NCBI GenBank assembly: GCA_000729835.1
Contig: JFHB01000012.1
Span: 248,001-312,000, forward strand
DNA: 64,000 nucleotides
Reading direction: 5' to 3'
DNA from: Atkinsonella hypoxylon
Taxonomy: Eukaryota > Ascomycota > Sordariomycetes > Hypocreales > Clavicipitaceae
The notes under the pieces: generated by a model
Database searches by the model: none
What the model was told of the DNA's origin: nothing
What the model saw: only the letters and a program-made list of their open reading frames with translations
Translations under genes and position numbers: made by a program
Shown: positions 23,051 to 35,327 of the stretch, in pieces
Layout of the letters: every line of letters starts with the position of its first letter
Numbering within the stretch: the stretch's first letter is position 1

Positions 23051-23529
23051 GGTGACGACGGCTTGGTAGTGTGCAAAGGGAGAGTCGCAGACGGCTGCTG
23101 CTAAATTCTGTAATCCGAGGTTCTGGAAAATGCTGTATGTTGGATGGCCCTGCCCTGGCTTTGTTCAGTCGTGCAAATGCGGGCTGAGTCAGCAACTTCG
23201 AAGTGTGTGGCTGGAGCCCAGCCCAAGGGAGCAAGGTACTGACAGATTATCTTGGCCACTCATACTGCCATCAACAGCAGCGTGATGTCTCTGTTGATTT
23301 GTCGGCCATGTTGCAAGCTTGAAGCAGGGAGTGCTGACAGAGCGTATCTGGGTTACTCGGTAACTAACTCACCTCACAGTTTTGACCGTGATCAATGATT
23401 TGGAAGTACGGATGAAGAGCCTCTTTTTGGCATAGCTCATCTACATGCTTAGTACTTCGTCCTTCTCCTTAGATACCTACTTAGTAGGTACCCAGCCGAG
23501 TATCAGCCTCGACCATCCAGCCAATAATG

Positions 23530-23609
23530 TGGTGAGGTATGATATTAGTAATATTAGTACACGGCGGAGTTTGAACGCCGCATGTCCGGAAAGTCATGAC
23601 CTCACCATT
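23530..23609. repeat. Imperfect inverted repeat with box-B-like core
   Basis: GGTGAGGTATGA on the + strand at 23530-23541 pairs with TCATGACCTCACC at 23597-23609, one base longer. Between them, read on the minus strand, GTTCAAACTCC resembles the RNA polymerase III B box and GCGG/CCGC can pair around it. No full tRNA cloverleaf or clear A box is visible, so this is not called a tRNA. Confidence 0.4.
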
Positions 23610-24321
23610 AGTTAATAATGTTCGGCAAAAGAGTGTGGCCCCACGAGACAATTTTGTGCTGATGATTAATTGGCCGCTGCCTTGCCTTGGATGATTTTGA
23701 CTTGCTTCTCCAACTATTAATGCAGTTCAGGACTACGGAGTAGGAGCTGAGCAATCGAGCACCTGCCGGTACTCAGGGATGTCGTAATTGACTCGTGCCC
23801 CAGTTGTGCTTTGACATGCCATATCGACACGCCTTCCCTACCCATGCGGTGGACAGAGTTCATGACAGGTCCTGCAACCCACATTCAGCCTCTCAGCCAA
23901 GCTACGGAGTTCGGTCCCACCTATTGCGACCCGTACCACCCGTACCATCCAGTCGGCGCACGCTCCCTGCTGCCTAGCTGGATGTCGCTAGAGCCGTTGC
24001 CCTCAAGTATGAGTGCGTAAACACGCAGCAGCGGATTTTTATGCAGCAACTAAACCCAAAGTGGAAGAGAAGTGGCACCCGTCCTCAGCCGTTCTGATCA
24101 AGGTTGCCCTTGTTAGAAGCCTAGGTTGATAACGACCTTGAGATTAAGGTTACATAATGGAGAGTTTTAGTAATCCTTAAGTAGAGTGACTATAAAGGTG
24201 CTGGTTATTAGGCAAACGTATTTATGTCGGTCCAAGTCAATAAGAGGTACTGTAAGAAGGGCTTTACTGGTAAGAAGTCGTAACATCTAGTACACGAGAC
24301 TACTAGGTCCCTTTGCTGGGT

Positions 24322-24357
24322 AAAAATGCTTGCAAAAATACTTGCAAAAATACTTGC
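24322..24357. repeat. 12-nt tandem repeat, 3 copies
   Basis: Unit AAAAATACTTGC; the first copy has G for A at the seventh position. It is intergenic. Confidence 0.8.
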
Positions 24358-24769
24358 TGCTGTATAATCCAACATTCGCTCCTGCACGTTTCGGTATTTC
24401 CGGTGGAGAGTCTAGTCGTTACCGTCATCCCCCCTTGACGCTTTCCCAGTATTCAGATGCGCCACCTGTTCGCTTATCAATTCAAGCTGCTCCCGCTCCC
24501 CGAGCCTGTCCACAGATCAAACTTGTCCGGCTTTGCTGTTCTTTTTCTCCTCGGACGATAGAGTGCCTGTTCAATAGAGCATCTGGCGTCGCCATCCTGC
24601 GAAATGCTGCAGTCGCCCCAGACTTGCAATAACATCTACCAGTGAGTCGAATGAGACGGAGTTTCCGTTGGTTCTGATCATTCGTTGAGCTGTCGCTCCC
24701 ATCTCGCCTCAATTCGATTCTATTAGCGAATATGATAGCAAAGTTGTCAAGTCAAATCTTTTCTACAAT

Positions 24770-26762
24770 ATGGTCGCCCAACATTTCGGCCCAACGGCCC
24801 AGGACGAGCCCAGGGCAGACTCAGACCTGTTCGCGGCAGAGGGTGCAGAAACCCGTCGTCTTCTTGCGCCCAGACCTGGAGAAACTGCGAATGGAGCCGA
24901 AATAGATGGTGCCAGCAGTGGCTGGGATGGTCTGGCCGATTTCAGAGCGTTGCCCCGGTGGCGCCAACCGTCCGTATGTCTTATGCTGTCCTCGTCGCCA
25001 TAATTTCCTCTAACAACTGGACCCAGGTACACTGGCTGTTAGTCCCGTACTCACTGTTTACGCTGGCGTTTGGAAGTGTCATCGTCCCAAAGCTGAATCT
25101 GTGAGCATAAACCCTTCCTATACATGCTTATCCTCATGCTTATCCTCTTCTCGACTGTGACTGTACCATGGCTGACAAAACGTCTTGCTTGACGTGATGC
25201 AGTATACTTCATTTGGTTTGTCAGCGATACTTTGCCAACCAGCAGATCCTCCATCCCGATCAAACCTTTAGCCCAATCCTTCTCGGAACCGATAACCCAC
25301 AATGCAGAAATCCAGAAGTTCAAAAACACGTTGCGACCTTCATGCTAGTTATGAATCTGTGCACTGGCCTACTCAGTGCTTTCGCCGCCCCGAGGATGGG
25401 TCACTTATCGGATCGATACGGTCGGCGGCGAATGCTTGCTCTTGCTTCGTGTGGTGGTTTGCTTGGCGAGTTGATCACGATCTTAGCGGCGAAATTCCCC
25501 CACACTGTAGACTATCGCTGGCTGATCCTCGGAGCGGTATTTGACGGAATCACTGGTTCCTTCACGGCGGCCGGCATTCTCACTCAATCCTACACCAGTG
25601 ACTGCACACCACCATCAAAACGTGCTGTGGCTATAGGATACATCCACGCTTGCCTCTTCATTGGCATTGCTCTGGGTCAATTCCTTGGCGGAGAGATTGT
25701 GAAACTGACAGGAAGTTTGATATCCATCTTCTACATCTGCTTGGGAGTTCATCTCATCTTCATCATCATTGTGAGGTTCATCATTCCTGAATCTTTATCC
25801 GAGAAGAAGCAGCTTGCTGCTCAAGAGAAACATCGCAAAGACAGGCAGGAGCAAAAGGAACGAGCGATGTCCTGGATCGCTTCAGCTAGGAAGAATAATC
25901 CATTTGCAGCCCTTTCTGTGCTCTGGCCTCAAGGACGCGGTACCTCAACAAGATTGCGCATCAATTTGGTTGTTTTCGCAGCAACTGATATGATCATCAT
26001 GGGGATGGCTATGGCGGTGGGCCCAGTCGTCATCTTGTATGCGCAGTACACCTTCGATTGGCAGACTCCAGATTCATCCCGCTTTATTGCCGGCATTTCC
26101 CTGGCTCGCGTCTTTGTCCTAATGGGCGTGCTTACCGTCCTCGACTACATTTGTCGAACTCGTCCGGCCGCCAAGCTAAGACGAGAGTCGGGCGTCATTC
26201 CGTTGGACAAAATTGGCGGGGCAGATCGTGTCGATACATGGATTCTCCGCTTCGCCCTTCTTGCGGATGTCTTGGGCCATGTTGGATTTATATTCGCGAA
26301 GACACCTGAACTTTTCGTTGGCAGCGCCATAGTCACTTCATTTAGTAGTTTGGGCAGTGCAACTAGTCAATCGATGGTGACCAAGCACGTGCCTCAACAC
26401 ATCGTTAGCAGAGTTCTTGGAGCAATCGGAATGCTGCAAGCTCTGGTCAGAGTCATTGGCCCGGTTGTGTTCAACGGCCTCTATGCAGCAACCGTTGCGA
26501 ATTATCCGCAAGCAATATTTGTCGTCCTCGCCGGTCTATCTGGTTTCGCTTTGTTTGGCGCATTCCTCATCACACCTTACGGTTAGTTTGGGGAATTCGT
26601 TCCCAGAATACACAAATCCGGTGTGCTGACTTGTTATTTAATATAGTCCATTGGGAAGAGCACTTGGGAGAAGAAGAGGAACCTTGGAACGGGCATGTGC
26701 CTGATCCATTTGGCACTAATGCCGTCAATCTCCCGCTGAACGAGGATGAGATGCGGTATTAG
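24770..26762 (+). CDS. MFS transporter, DHA1/TetA-HIAT1-like
   Basis: Four exons: 24770-24973, 25027-25100, 25203-26581, 26647-26762; 590 residues, all junctions in phase. The first junction joins WRQPS to VHWLLVPYSLFTL, starting helix 1 after a 70-residue polar N-terminus with an ETRRLL dileucine motif. The MFS signature GHLSDRYGRRRM follows helix 2. A cytosolic loop of about 45 charged residues (EKKQLAAQEKHRKDRQEQKE) separates the two six-helix halves. The C-terminal exon is acidic. The layout resembles fungal carriers related to bacterial tetracycline exporters and animal HIAT1; substrate is unknown. It is the second of three unrelated MFS genes in this window. Confidence 0.9.
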
Positions 26763-27381
26763 CCTTGTTCCGAGTACATCAAGGCCCCGTTGATGTCGGA
26801 GCTGTACTTTCTATTCTGTCCTCTCGTTAATTATCAGTTTACACGGAGTTTAGGGGTTTGTGGCACAAACCATTGCTGGTTCATGGAACGAAGAGCAATC
26901 TTGTAGGAAATTTTGTATACCCATGGCCGCTTTAATAGAAATTTGTTTTTATGGGATGGGATAGTTTTTTTTTTTTTTTTCTTCCCTGTCGTAAAGTGAG
27001 GCAACATACGTTCTCATCGTGGCTGTCCCAGGACTTCTTGTTATGGTCTAGTAGAGTGTCTAAAGGTTCTACTAAACAAAATTCCTTTTCTGATTAAATA
27101 TTATAGGGTGCCAGTTGTCACCGAGCTAAATAAGATTCGGGGTGGCGCGCGAAGGCACATCATGCAAGGTACGAAGTGCGGAGTAGACGATTCTTGATTG
27201 GTCAGTGGGAGTGACATCCAGTAGCCATGCAGCTCTTGTCTTAAACCGACCACTTTTCCTCACACCAGAAAATTCAACACAAAACATCAACCTCGCGTCA
27301 TCTGTGCTGTCCTGCACGGCATACGTGCACCCGCGATTTGGTGCCAAGACAAATATTCCCTACCTTGTATGCGACCGTAGC
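26763..27381. other. Intergenic region
   Basis: About 620 nt: the 3' flank of the MFS gene with a T run near 26966-26980, then the promoter of the HIT gene. Nothing else is seen. Confidence 0.4.
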
Positions 27382-28061
27382 ATGTTGCGGTCTGTCATCG
27401 GCGCCACTCGAAGCTTCTCATCCGTACCGTTCCTCAGGGCCATGGCGTCTTCCACTCCGGTAGAAGGCCCAATCATCAAGTTTGGGCCCTTTGAAGTCAC
27501 GAAGCAGGTAAATCACTCGCCCACAACCTGCGTACATTGTGTTGATGAAAGTCCAAGGTATTTCTGACAACGACACACTCCTTCGCAACAGTCAACCTCA
27601 AGCCCCTCGTCCCAGGCCACATCCTAGTGTGCCCCCTCCAGCAGCACCGCCGGCTCACCGACCTGTCCCCCGCCGAGACGGCAGATCTGTTCGGAGCGGT
27701 GCAGCGCACGCAGAGAATGCTGGCCAAGACGTACTTTCCTGACCCGGAGGACATACTCTCCGGCAGCTTCACCGTCGCCGTGCAGGATGGCCCGGCATCA
27801 GGGCAGACGGTTCCGCATGTGCATGTGCATGTGATTCCGCGGCAGGCAAAGGACGTGGGGGACAATCCGGATGCGATATACACCAGGTTGGCGAGCGAAG
27901 AGGGGAATGTGGGCGGTGCGTTGTGGGATCGAGAGCGACGTCCTGCGCCTAGGGGTGCAATGCCGCCTGTTGAGGATGCCAATCGGGTGGCTAGGAGCAG
28001 CGACGATATGGAGGCGGAGGCGGCGCTTTACCGGGAGGCTTTGAGGGATATTTCATCGTGA
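27382..28061 (+). CDS. hnt2: FHIT-type HIT hydrolase (diadenosine polyphosphate hydrolase)
   Basis: Two exons, 27382-27507 and 27558-28061, with a 50-nt intron. Two in-frame starts are possible: ATG 27382 gives 209 residues beginning MLRSVIGATRSFSSVPFLRA, and ATG 27442 in a GCCATGG context gives 189 residues beginning MASSTPVEG. The family motifs are clear: FATVNLKPLVPGHILVCP near the N-terminus, VAVQDGPASGQTVPH, and the HIT triad HVHVHVIPR (His109-Val-His111-Val-His113 in the short form). FHIT/Hnt2/Aph1 proteins cleave Ap3A and Ap4A. The longer N-terminus is basic, Ser-rich and free of acidic residues, as in mitochondrial presequences. The gene is convergent with NAPRTase. Confidence 0.93.
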
Positions 28062-29203
28062 AGAGTGGCGGTGTCGGATGGGGATCGCGAGCCACATTTG
28101 TTGGTGCTTGAGTCCTTGAGGGTTGGGGTATGAGCTGGTAGTTTGGTAGGAGAGGTTTGTGCAGGTGATTCTTGAACCCTGCCGAGTTCCCATGGTTTTG
28201 ATATTAGCCTCCTTGATAGACAAGTACCTATTGTGCTACTTTGGTATGGCCAAAACGTCTGCAGGACTATCTGCAGATGCAAGACAATGTATTGCCTCAC
28301 CGCGACAAAGGAACGGAAATGAGGAATAATAGGGGGCTAGAAAGGGATCGCTGTATTCACTGCCGACTTCTTTAGACTCCATTCAATAAGGTGAACAACG
28401 ACCTACATTGCTAATGATGCTGCTAGGAGCAACTCTGTCTAGCGCCACCGGGGCCCCTTCTTATATCAGAGAAAGAAGGTTAAATCGTCCCACTGAGGAC
28501 CTAACCGGATCCCTCACTAGGGCCTTATGCCGATATCCAATGTTCTTGCAAGCTACCCTTTCAATAAGCTGCACTAGACCACAAGCCTCCCGGGTGAGAC
28601 CCTTGACCCGTAGTATTCACCTAACGTACTTGTTCTACGAGGCCTACTTTATATAGGTTATATAGAACACTATTGCCCAGGTGCAAGTATCTCTAAAGGG
28701 AGGGCCAAATGTCTTGTAAAAACAATGCATGAGAAAGCAGCTAGCCTGTCTCTACCATGTCCTGAAGTATCAAGGCTACACCCCGTGCTTAACCCAAGGT
28801 TCAGAGAAACGCCTAAATGCACGTACTTGGGCGGTAGATTGAAACTGTCGCACATGAGCTTTGCTGTTTTATTCATCAGCCACTCACTGGACATTCTCAG
28901 CTTTGGCAACTTGTTAAAGAGCGTTCGCCACCAGAGCAGAGAAAGTTTTCAGCTTCAAGTCATTTGCCGGAAATTTCCGCCCTCGGTTCGTCGACGATAC
29001 TTCAAGTGGCGGTAATGGAGCTTGCAGCAAATGAGCTTCCACCGCCGTCGGCATCGTCCTTTGGGATAACCTCTTTACCACACTGCGACAGATGCTCCCG
29101 TCTAGAAATATCCCAATTCCCATAGAGCCACGCTGGGCACTTTTGCAGCTCGGAATAATTCGAAAATAATATGTAATATGGTCGGGTTATATACGCTTTC
29201 CCT
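28062..29203. other. Intergenic region between convergent genes
   Basis: About 1.1 kb. The segment 28400-28680 has short open frames and a different texture from its flanks (TATATAGGTTATATAG at its end) and may be a decayed repeat, but no transposon protein motif is visible. Nothing else is seen. Confidence 0.35.
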
Positions 29204-30703
29204 TCATGCTTGCGCCTTATCCTCTTTGCCCCAACGCGATGTTTCGTCGCCTTCCTTCCATTCTCGCTCGACATATCCAAGTTCCTTCTTTACCCGTTCA
29301 AGGAGCTGCTTGTCTCCAGTGTTTTTCCCAGAATTATCGCTAAATTCCTTTAGTGAATACTCAGAAACTAACAAGACATACGAGTCCTTACCTGATTTTA
29401 ATAGCTGGTCGGCCTGCAGCTGAGCTGAGTTTGATAACAATGTTCATGGGAACCGACTTGGTGCCCGTTTTCAAATGGACAAAGTCGTTCGTAAAAAAGG
29501 TACCAACGCCAAAAGTGGGTTGAAATCCAAGCTTTTCGGAAACCTTCTTGTATTCAAGGCAGCGCTCGATGTTCAAGGCATCTGAGAAGACAATTATTTT
29601 CTTTTCCTGAATGCCTTGCTCATCGTAGTACCTGCGCATCATTTTAACGAATTCCGCCGGATCTCCAGAATCCTGTCGAACACCTGTAAACAGTTCGGCA
29701 TAAGTCTTTGTTGTCCCGTCTGCCTTCTTGAATGCATCGGCTGAAACCCCGCCCTCGACGGTCTCAATCGGAAGACTGAAGGACTTCAGAAATTCAGGAG
29801 TACCGAACGTGTCCGTCAGCGTGATGGTCAAATTGGAACCAAAGCAACCAACCCAGTGGCGAAGAGCCAGTTCAGTGGCTTTGTTGTAGTCATCAAAAAT
29901 GGCTGCAGTACCCATGAACCACTCGTGAGCGACCGTACCGACAGGAGGAATTCCGAAACGCATGGCCAAATGCACATTCGATGTTCCTGAAAATCTGCCA
30001 GGATACCCTTTCTCTCCAGCGGCCTTGGAGGCCTCGACCAAGCCACGGAAGACCAAGGCTTGCGTGTGATAGTCTCGTCTCCTTCGGGTACCGAATTCCG
30101 ACGTGATGCAACCCGCTTCTAGAAGGCGCATGCCCTTGTCGAAAGCAAGCTCTTCTTGACCATCGTAATTCCAATCCGTGTCCATGAAGCGAAAGTAAGC
30201 CTCAGAAGTGAGAGCCAGGATTGGAATCTCGTACAGAATCGTGTCTGACCAGGTTCCATGAATCTTGATGTCAATATGACCAACATCAGAGTCAGCCTCA
30301 GTGTCCACGCCATCTGTTGTAAACGTGACGGAAACTTGTTCCCTGGATCGAAGCTGAAAGTCCTTCAGATAATTTAAGTAGTCCTCGGGGAAATATTTGC
30401 AATGTGTCTGCAGAAATCTATACTCCTCAGCGGACAAAGAAATGTTTCCAAGCTCTGAGCAATTAGTTTGGGGATGAACCATGGCGGGCGGAGAGGACCA
30501 GACTTACTTCGAATCTGTTCGTCTAGCCACCTGAAGGCAGTTCGGGAGAGCTTTTTTTGTGGTGTGCGATTTGTGAATGCGTAGCTTACAGGAACATTTC
30601 TGAAAAACTTGAATACCGCACATTGCATTGTCAATTTGTACAAGTCGGTATCCAGGAAGGATATGACGCCTTCGGGGAAAGGCGAGGAGCTATTGAAGTC
30701 CAT
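29204..30703 (-). CDS. npt1: Nicotinate phosphoribosyltransferase
   Basis: Three exons on the minus strand: 30508-30703, 29392-30454, 29204-29339; introns of 53 and 52 nt; 464 residues, somewhat longer than yeast Npt1. It starts MDFNSSSPFPEGVISFLDTD and continues LYKLTMQCAVFKFF, the conserved N-terminal block. Further family motifs: FGTRRRRDYHTQALV, SGTSNVHLAMRFGIPPVGTV followed by AHEWFMG with the His conserved in the family, DTFGTPEFL, and RQDSGDPAEF with IIVFSDALN. The enzyme makes nicotinate mononucleotide from nicotinic acid and PRPP, the first step of NAD salvage (Preiss-Handler pathway). The last exon ends in a charged tail of about 45 residues. Confidence 0.96.
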
Positions 30704-33577
30704 CGTGGCGGCGAGAGAGATGGGTCAAGGTTGGAACACCATCAGTCAAATCAGTGTATAATATTTTGATTATGAGGCGACACTCCTGTCGGGGTCTGAA
30801 GTCGCGATAGAGATCGTAGGTTGAAACCGAAGATCGTCAATGGTCTTGGCCCGTTGCCGCTCGATACTCAAGTGGGAGAGCGGTTGACTTGCGGGCATAA
30901 GTCAGTCCAGCACCATCACAGATGGTTGGTGGTAATCTGTATGGTGGTTGAAGCCTGTAGAGGCTTTGATTTAACGCATTTGGAGCTCGGAAGAAGGAAT
31001 AGCGCCAATGCGATGACGGACGTCTTGGAGACTCAGTTGTCGGATTTGTGGGGTGGAGGGGCATAATTACCTGCATCGTCAGGGCCACCACTGACTTCGT
31101 GCCCCTGGACCGCCTCTTGCCTCTCCTGGTTAGTCAGACAAGGCAAGCGGGGGTCAATTTAATCCGACACTCAGCGCTAGCAGCGCGGCATGCAGCGAGG
31201 GTCGGATCAAATTGACCATCCCTTGTCGAGTGACGAGAGTCGTGTTAGGGGGGCATGGTCGGTTTGTCTATATGTATAGTTATTCCGTACACGCCACAAG
31301 TAGCAATTGATGGAGCCCGCAAGCCCGGGTTCGTGGGTGCGATGACGGAGGAGGGGCAAATAAATATCAAGTAATGGGCGGCCTTGCAGTGTCTGATTCA
31401 CGCGCACTCCGCTGGAGAAAAGCTAGAACCCAAGGTTTTGACTCAAAAAACAATATGGCAAAAAGTAAAAGGACTGAGCAAAAATCGGTCAAATTCTCTC
31501 TTATGGTGCGATAGCTAGGATAAAAAGAAAGAAGGAACATTGAAAAGCAAGCTTGAGGTCAGAGTTTTTGTGTTTGGAACCAGCTGGGGACCCCTCCTCC
31601 ATTCCTTCAATGCTATGTACTCGGCTGTCCATCTAAGCTTCGAAATACGCGTGAGCATCGACAAGCTGGTGTTGGGGGAGGAAGAGCTAGCTGATCATTA
31701 AATCTAGGCCGTACCGTAGGTACGGGCCGATGCCGATGCAGCGCTTGCCTTGGCCGAGGAGAAGGAGGTTTGCAAAATGCAAATGACAGCAGGCAGCTTT
31801 ACACACCTTTCACATGCTTTAACGCCACCTGGACTTGGGCTGTACTCTACTTGCTTTGGCGGGCACGCAGAAATCATTAGAAGAGAGAAGAAGGTGTGGA
31901 CTCTGCGGAGTCGATCCCTCCCCGCCCTGTGAGCTGTGGCGGGCAGACATAAAGAGAAATTTTGGGAAAATGCGATGGCTTCTCGGCGCAGTACCTGACT
32001 TCTACAACTCAGTTGCCACAGCCGATGTGTTGGTCGCATCTGTCCATCCATCGATGCAATCGTCGGCTTTTCTGAACCGGTGCGAGGTGCGGTGTGCAGA
32101 TGAATGGTTAATGGTAAATGGTCATTCTCAACGTAGCAGCAAACGGCAGCACATTGACACAGCGAATCATGTACAACAGTGAGAAGCGACGCAATGGCCC
32201 GCTGTTGCCATGTCTTGCACATACATACGTGCATACTGTGCTCCGTGCGTGCCATCCGACGATGAGGGGAAGGTTAACCGAGTACTTCCAAGACTCTCAT
32301 GCCTACGTACCTACCTAGGTACTCAGGACCAGCATCCAAACCTAATACAGTCAGTAGTCATAACAGACACATGCGAATGCTGCATTTGACAAGTCGAAAA
32401 AATCGTGACACGACAAGACTGGACGCAGGAGCTGATGTAGGCTCTGCGCTGTTGTTCGCTTCCATGACCATCGATCGACTGAGCGCGGTGGTGGGACATG
32501 AAGTGCAGGGAGGGGAAGGTGGAAGAAGCATCCCCGTGTTCGGGCGCAAGAATCACGAAGAATTCCCGGGCTTGTCTGTAATAGGCCAATCGTCAGTACC
32601 TGGCAAGGCAACTCGGAGTGTTCGGTAAACAATGGCAGGCACCATGGCTCCGCATCACCGCTCGAGACCAACTACCTACCTAGGTACCTACCCATCGGAG
32701 GGTGTCCTCCGTCTATCTATCCACAAGACACTCGATAGCAGGGGATTTTCCCGGAAAAAAAAAAAAACAAAAAAAAAAACAAATGGTAAGTCTATTTTCT
32801 TCCCGCAAAGCCATAAGACGATACTACCCGCTCCTGGATACTACTTCAGCCTTGAACAATATCGTTGGCATTTGTTTGATCAACACTGTTGTGTCCATCT
32901 CTGAAAGCGGACAAACAATCGCTGGTCGTGGTTGAGACATGTCGGCCTGGTTAGAACGCCGCACGCAGGTCAGACATAAGGAGCTCAGTGCGCACGCCGC
33001 ACTGTCTTGCCCCACGTGCCACATGCGCTTGAATTTTGCAGACTCGCTTTGGTGCATGCCTGCAATGCGCATGCATGCATGCATACGCTACAGGTTTTAG
33101 AAACCAGCACAGGCAACGTCGTTACACACGCTGCACGCTCTTTGTCCAAGCCCTGCAGCGCCACCAGCGCCACCAGCGCCGCACCACCCCCCCCAATGGC
33201 CCGCCATAGAAATACATTTCCTCCCTCCCACACACAATCTTCAATCTCATTCTGTTTCAACAACATCCATCCTGCTCCTTTTCATCTTTGGTCGCCAAGC
33301 AACCTCTTTAGCTCTCCCAATACAACTTTCTTCTTGACCGTATCTCTCAACCAGAGGCCTCAAAGTGCAGAGCTCGTGTCAGAATCACAACATTTCTTGT
33401 TGTTTGCTTTGACCCGGTAGTGTTCGCCTTCCTCTGAACAGACCCAACGACGTCTCCCATTTCGCAATACTCCAAGCGACACTGCAGCCCATAAAGGACA
33501 ACGCTCACAAACACCGACATCTGTCTTCTGTCGACGTGTCCGTGTCTTGTTGTAAGCGCCCACCAAAGAACAAAATC
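30704..33577. other. Long intergenic region between divergent genes
   Basis: About 2.9 kb. Seen: a 17-bp inverted repeat (31152-31168/31201-31217), AGGTACC clusters (32302-32325, 32668-32692), A runs (32755-32780), GCATGCAT repeats (33068-33086), an AGCGCCACC triplicate (33158-33181), and a pyrimidine-rich leader upstream of the gene at 33578. Open frames here (up to 183 codons, minus 31704-32255) lack motifs and I do not call them. Confidence 0.4.
31152..31217. repeat. Short inverted-repeat element (17-bp arms)
   Basis: GGTCAATTTAATCCGAC at 31152-31168 is the reverse complement of GTCGGATCAAATTGACC at 31201-31217 with one mismatch. The arms enclose 32 nt rich in CAGCG. A related arm occurs at 17493-17509. 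It could be a miniature transposon remnant, a foldback, or paired protein-binding sites. Confidence 0.55.
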
Positions 33578-35327
33578 ATGGCCCTAACGAAGCAGGTCCA
33601 TCTTCGTAACCCTGATGACTTCCCGACGCTCCAACTCTTCCTCTTAGGTATGACCACTCTCACATCAAGCCGAGATCAACTGCAGCCCATCATCTCGACA
33701 TGACTTGGCTAACAACTTCAATAGCGATTGTGCGCCTTGCTGAGCCAATTGCACTTACATCCATTTTCCCTTACGCCTGGGCTCTTGTTAAGAGGTTTCA
33801 AATTGGAAACGAGCAAGATGCCTCCTTCTACGCCGGTCTTCTCATCTCGTCGTTTTCTCTCGCGGAAGCCCTCATGGGCATGTATTGGGGTGGCTTATCT
33901 GATCGTATCGGTCGCAAGCCCGTGTTGATGCTTGGATGCTTGGGTACCATGTTCAGCATGGTCATGGTAGGATTCGCCTCCAACATTTGGGTAGCATTAC
34001 TTGGAAGAGCCATAGGTGGTCTTCTCAATGGCAACATCGGTGTCATTCAAACGATGGTTGGTGAGCTTGTCACTAAGCCTGAGCACGAACGTAAGTGCCT
34101 AAACTCTCATTCGGTCGTCCCAGTCCTGTTTCCTCCAAAAGAACCGTATGCTGACATTTCATAGCACGCGCCTTTGCTGTTATGCCCTTCGTTTGGAGCA
34201 TCGGCACGATTATCGGTCCATGCATTGGTGGCACATTTGCTGACCCGCATGAGTCCTGGCCCAACGTCTTCCCCAAGGGCAGCCTGTTCGATCGCTTCCC
34301 GTATCTTCTCCCCAATCTCCAGTGCGCTGCGCTCCTGCTTGTCAGCATCATCTTGGGGTTTTTCCTGCTTGATGAGACCCATCCTGATATGCAGCCGCGC
34401 ATGTCGCTGCCTGCAGACACTTATGTCTCTGAAGAGACCCCACTGATTGAGACCTCAGATGCCATGAAGCGCCCAGCGGTGGACCTTCGGGCTGAAACCT
34501 ACGGAACGCTGAGGAGTTCTAGCGGCGACCAGACTTACGAGCAAACGACCGAGATCATTATGCAAGAAAAATCAGGTTTGACCACCAAGGTTTGGAACAA
34601 GCGAGTCGTTGGTTTCATCATCGCCCTGTCCATCTTTACCTATCACTCAATGACCTACGATCATCTTATGCCCATATTCTTCGAAGACGAACGTCGCGTT
34701 GATAATGACAGAGTGGCCTCACTGCTATCTGTCTTTAGGTCTTCGGGTGGTTTAGGACTCTCCCTCCGTGAAGTTGGAATGATCATGGCCGTCAATGGTG
34801 TTATCGCGCTATTCGTACAGGCTGTCATCTTCCCCATCACTGCCGAGAGAGTTGGTGTCTACAAACTATTCCTCATCGCCACCGTCTTGCATCCAATCGT
34901 GTACGCCATCGTACCCCTTCTTATCCTCGTTCCCGAATCCCTCATCTTCCCCGCCATCTATGTTTGCTTGGCAGTTCGCAACATCCTCTCAATCACGCTA
35001 TACCCTCTCCTCTTGATTCTGATCAGGGATGCTACCCCTTCATCCAGCGCGCTAGGCAAGGTGAATGGTCTAGCGGCCAGTGCGGGTGCTGCCTGCCGCA
35101 TGATTGCGCCTCCCATTGCCGGATATCTGTACACCTACGGTAGCAAAATGAACTGCACTGCATTAGCTTGGTATGGAAGCGTCATTGTTGCCATTGTGGG
35201 TTCAGTGCAGTGCTTCTTGGTCCCTCGCGAGCGTTGTGTTGACAAGTCTGGGGAAGATGCTGGAACACCTCCTTGCAACGAATACACTCCAATAGTTGCT
35301 GAAGTTTCAGCCGAGGAGAGAAATTGA
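33578..35327 (+). CDS. MFS transporter, ZIFL type (zinc-induced facilitator-like)
   Basis: Three exons: 33578-33647, 33725-34090, 34165-35327; 532 residues in phase. The N-terminus QLFLLAIVRLAEPIALTSIF, then SFSLAEALMGMYWGGLSDRI with the MFS signature GGLSDRIGRKPVLM, and EHEPRAFAVMPFVWSIGTII are typical of the fungal ZIFL/Tpo-like DHA1 subfamily. A central cytosolic loop of about 100 residues separates the two halves and contains ETPLIE and a Ser-rich stretch. Probable role is proton-coupled export of small molecules or metal chelates at the plasma or vacuolar membrane; substrate unknown. Confidence 0.9.

Larger units (their letters stand above)
23051..24769. other. Intergenic region between divergent genes
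   Basis: About 1.7 kb. Seen: an AGGTACC-type cluster (23470-23494), an imperfect inverted repeat around a box-B-like sequence (23530-23609), an A+T- and TpA-rich segment (about 24100-24330), and a 12-nt tandem repeat (24322-24357). The A+T-rich segment may be a decayed repeat. I find no coding motif. Confidence 0.4.

Noticed and set aside
31704..32255. 183-codon minus-strand open frame.
   Set aside because: High Cys/His/Ser composition without motif, flanked by simple repeats; no splice partners.
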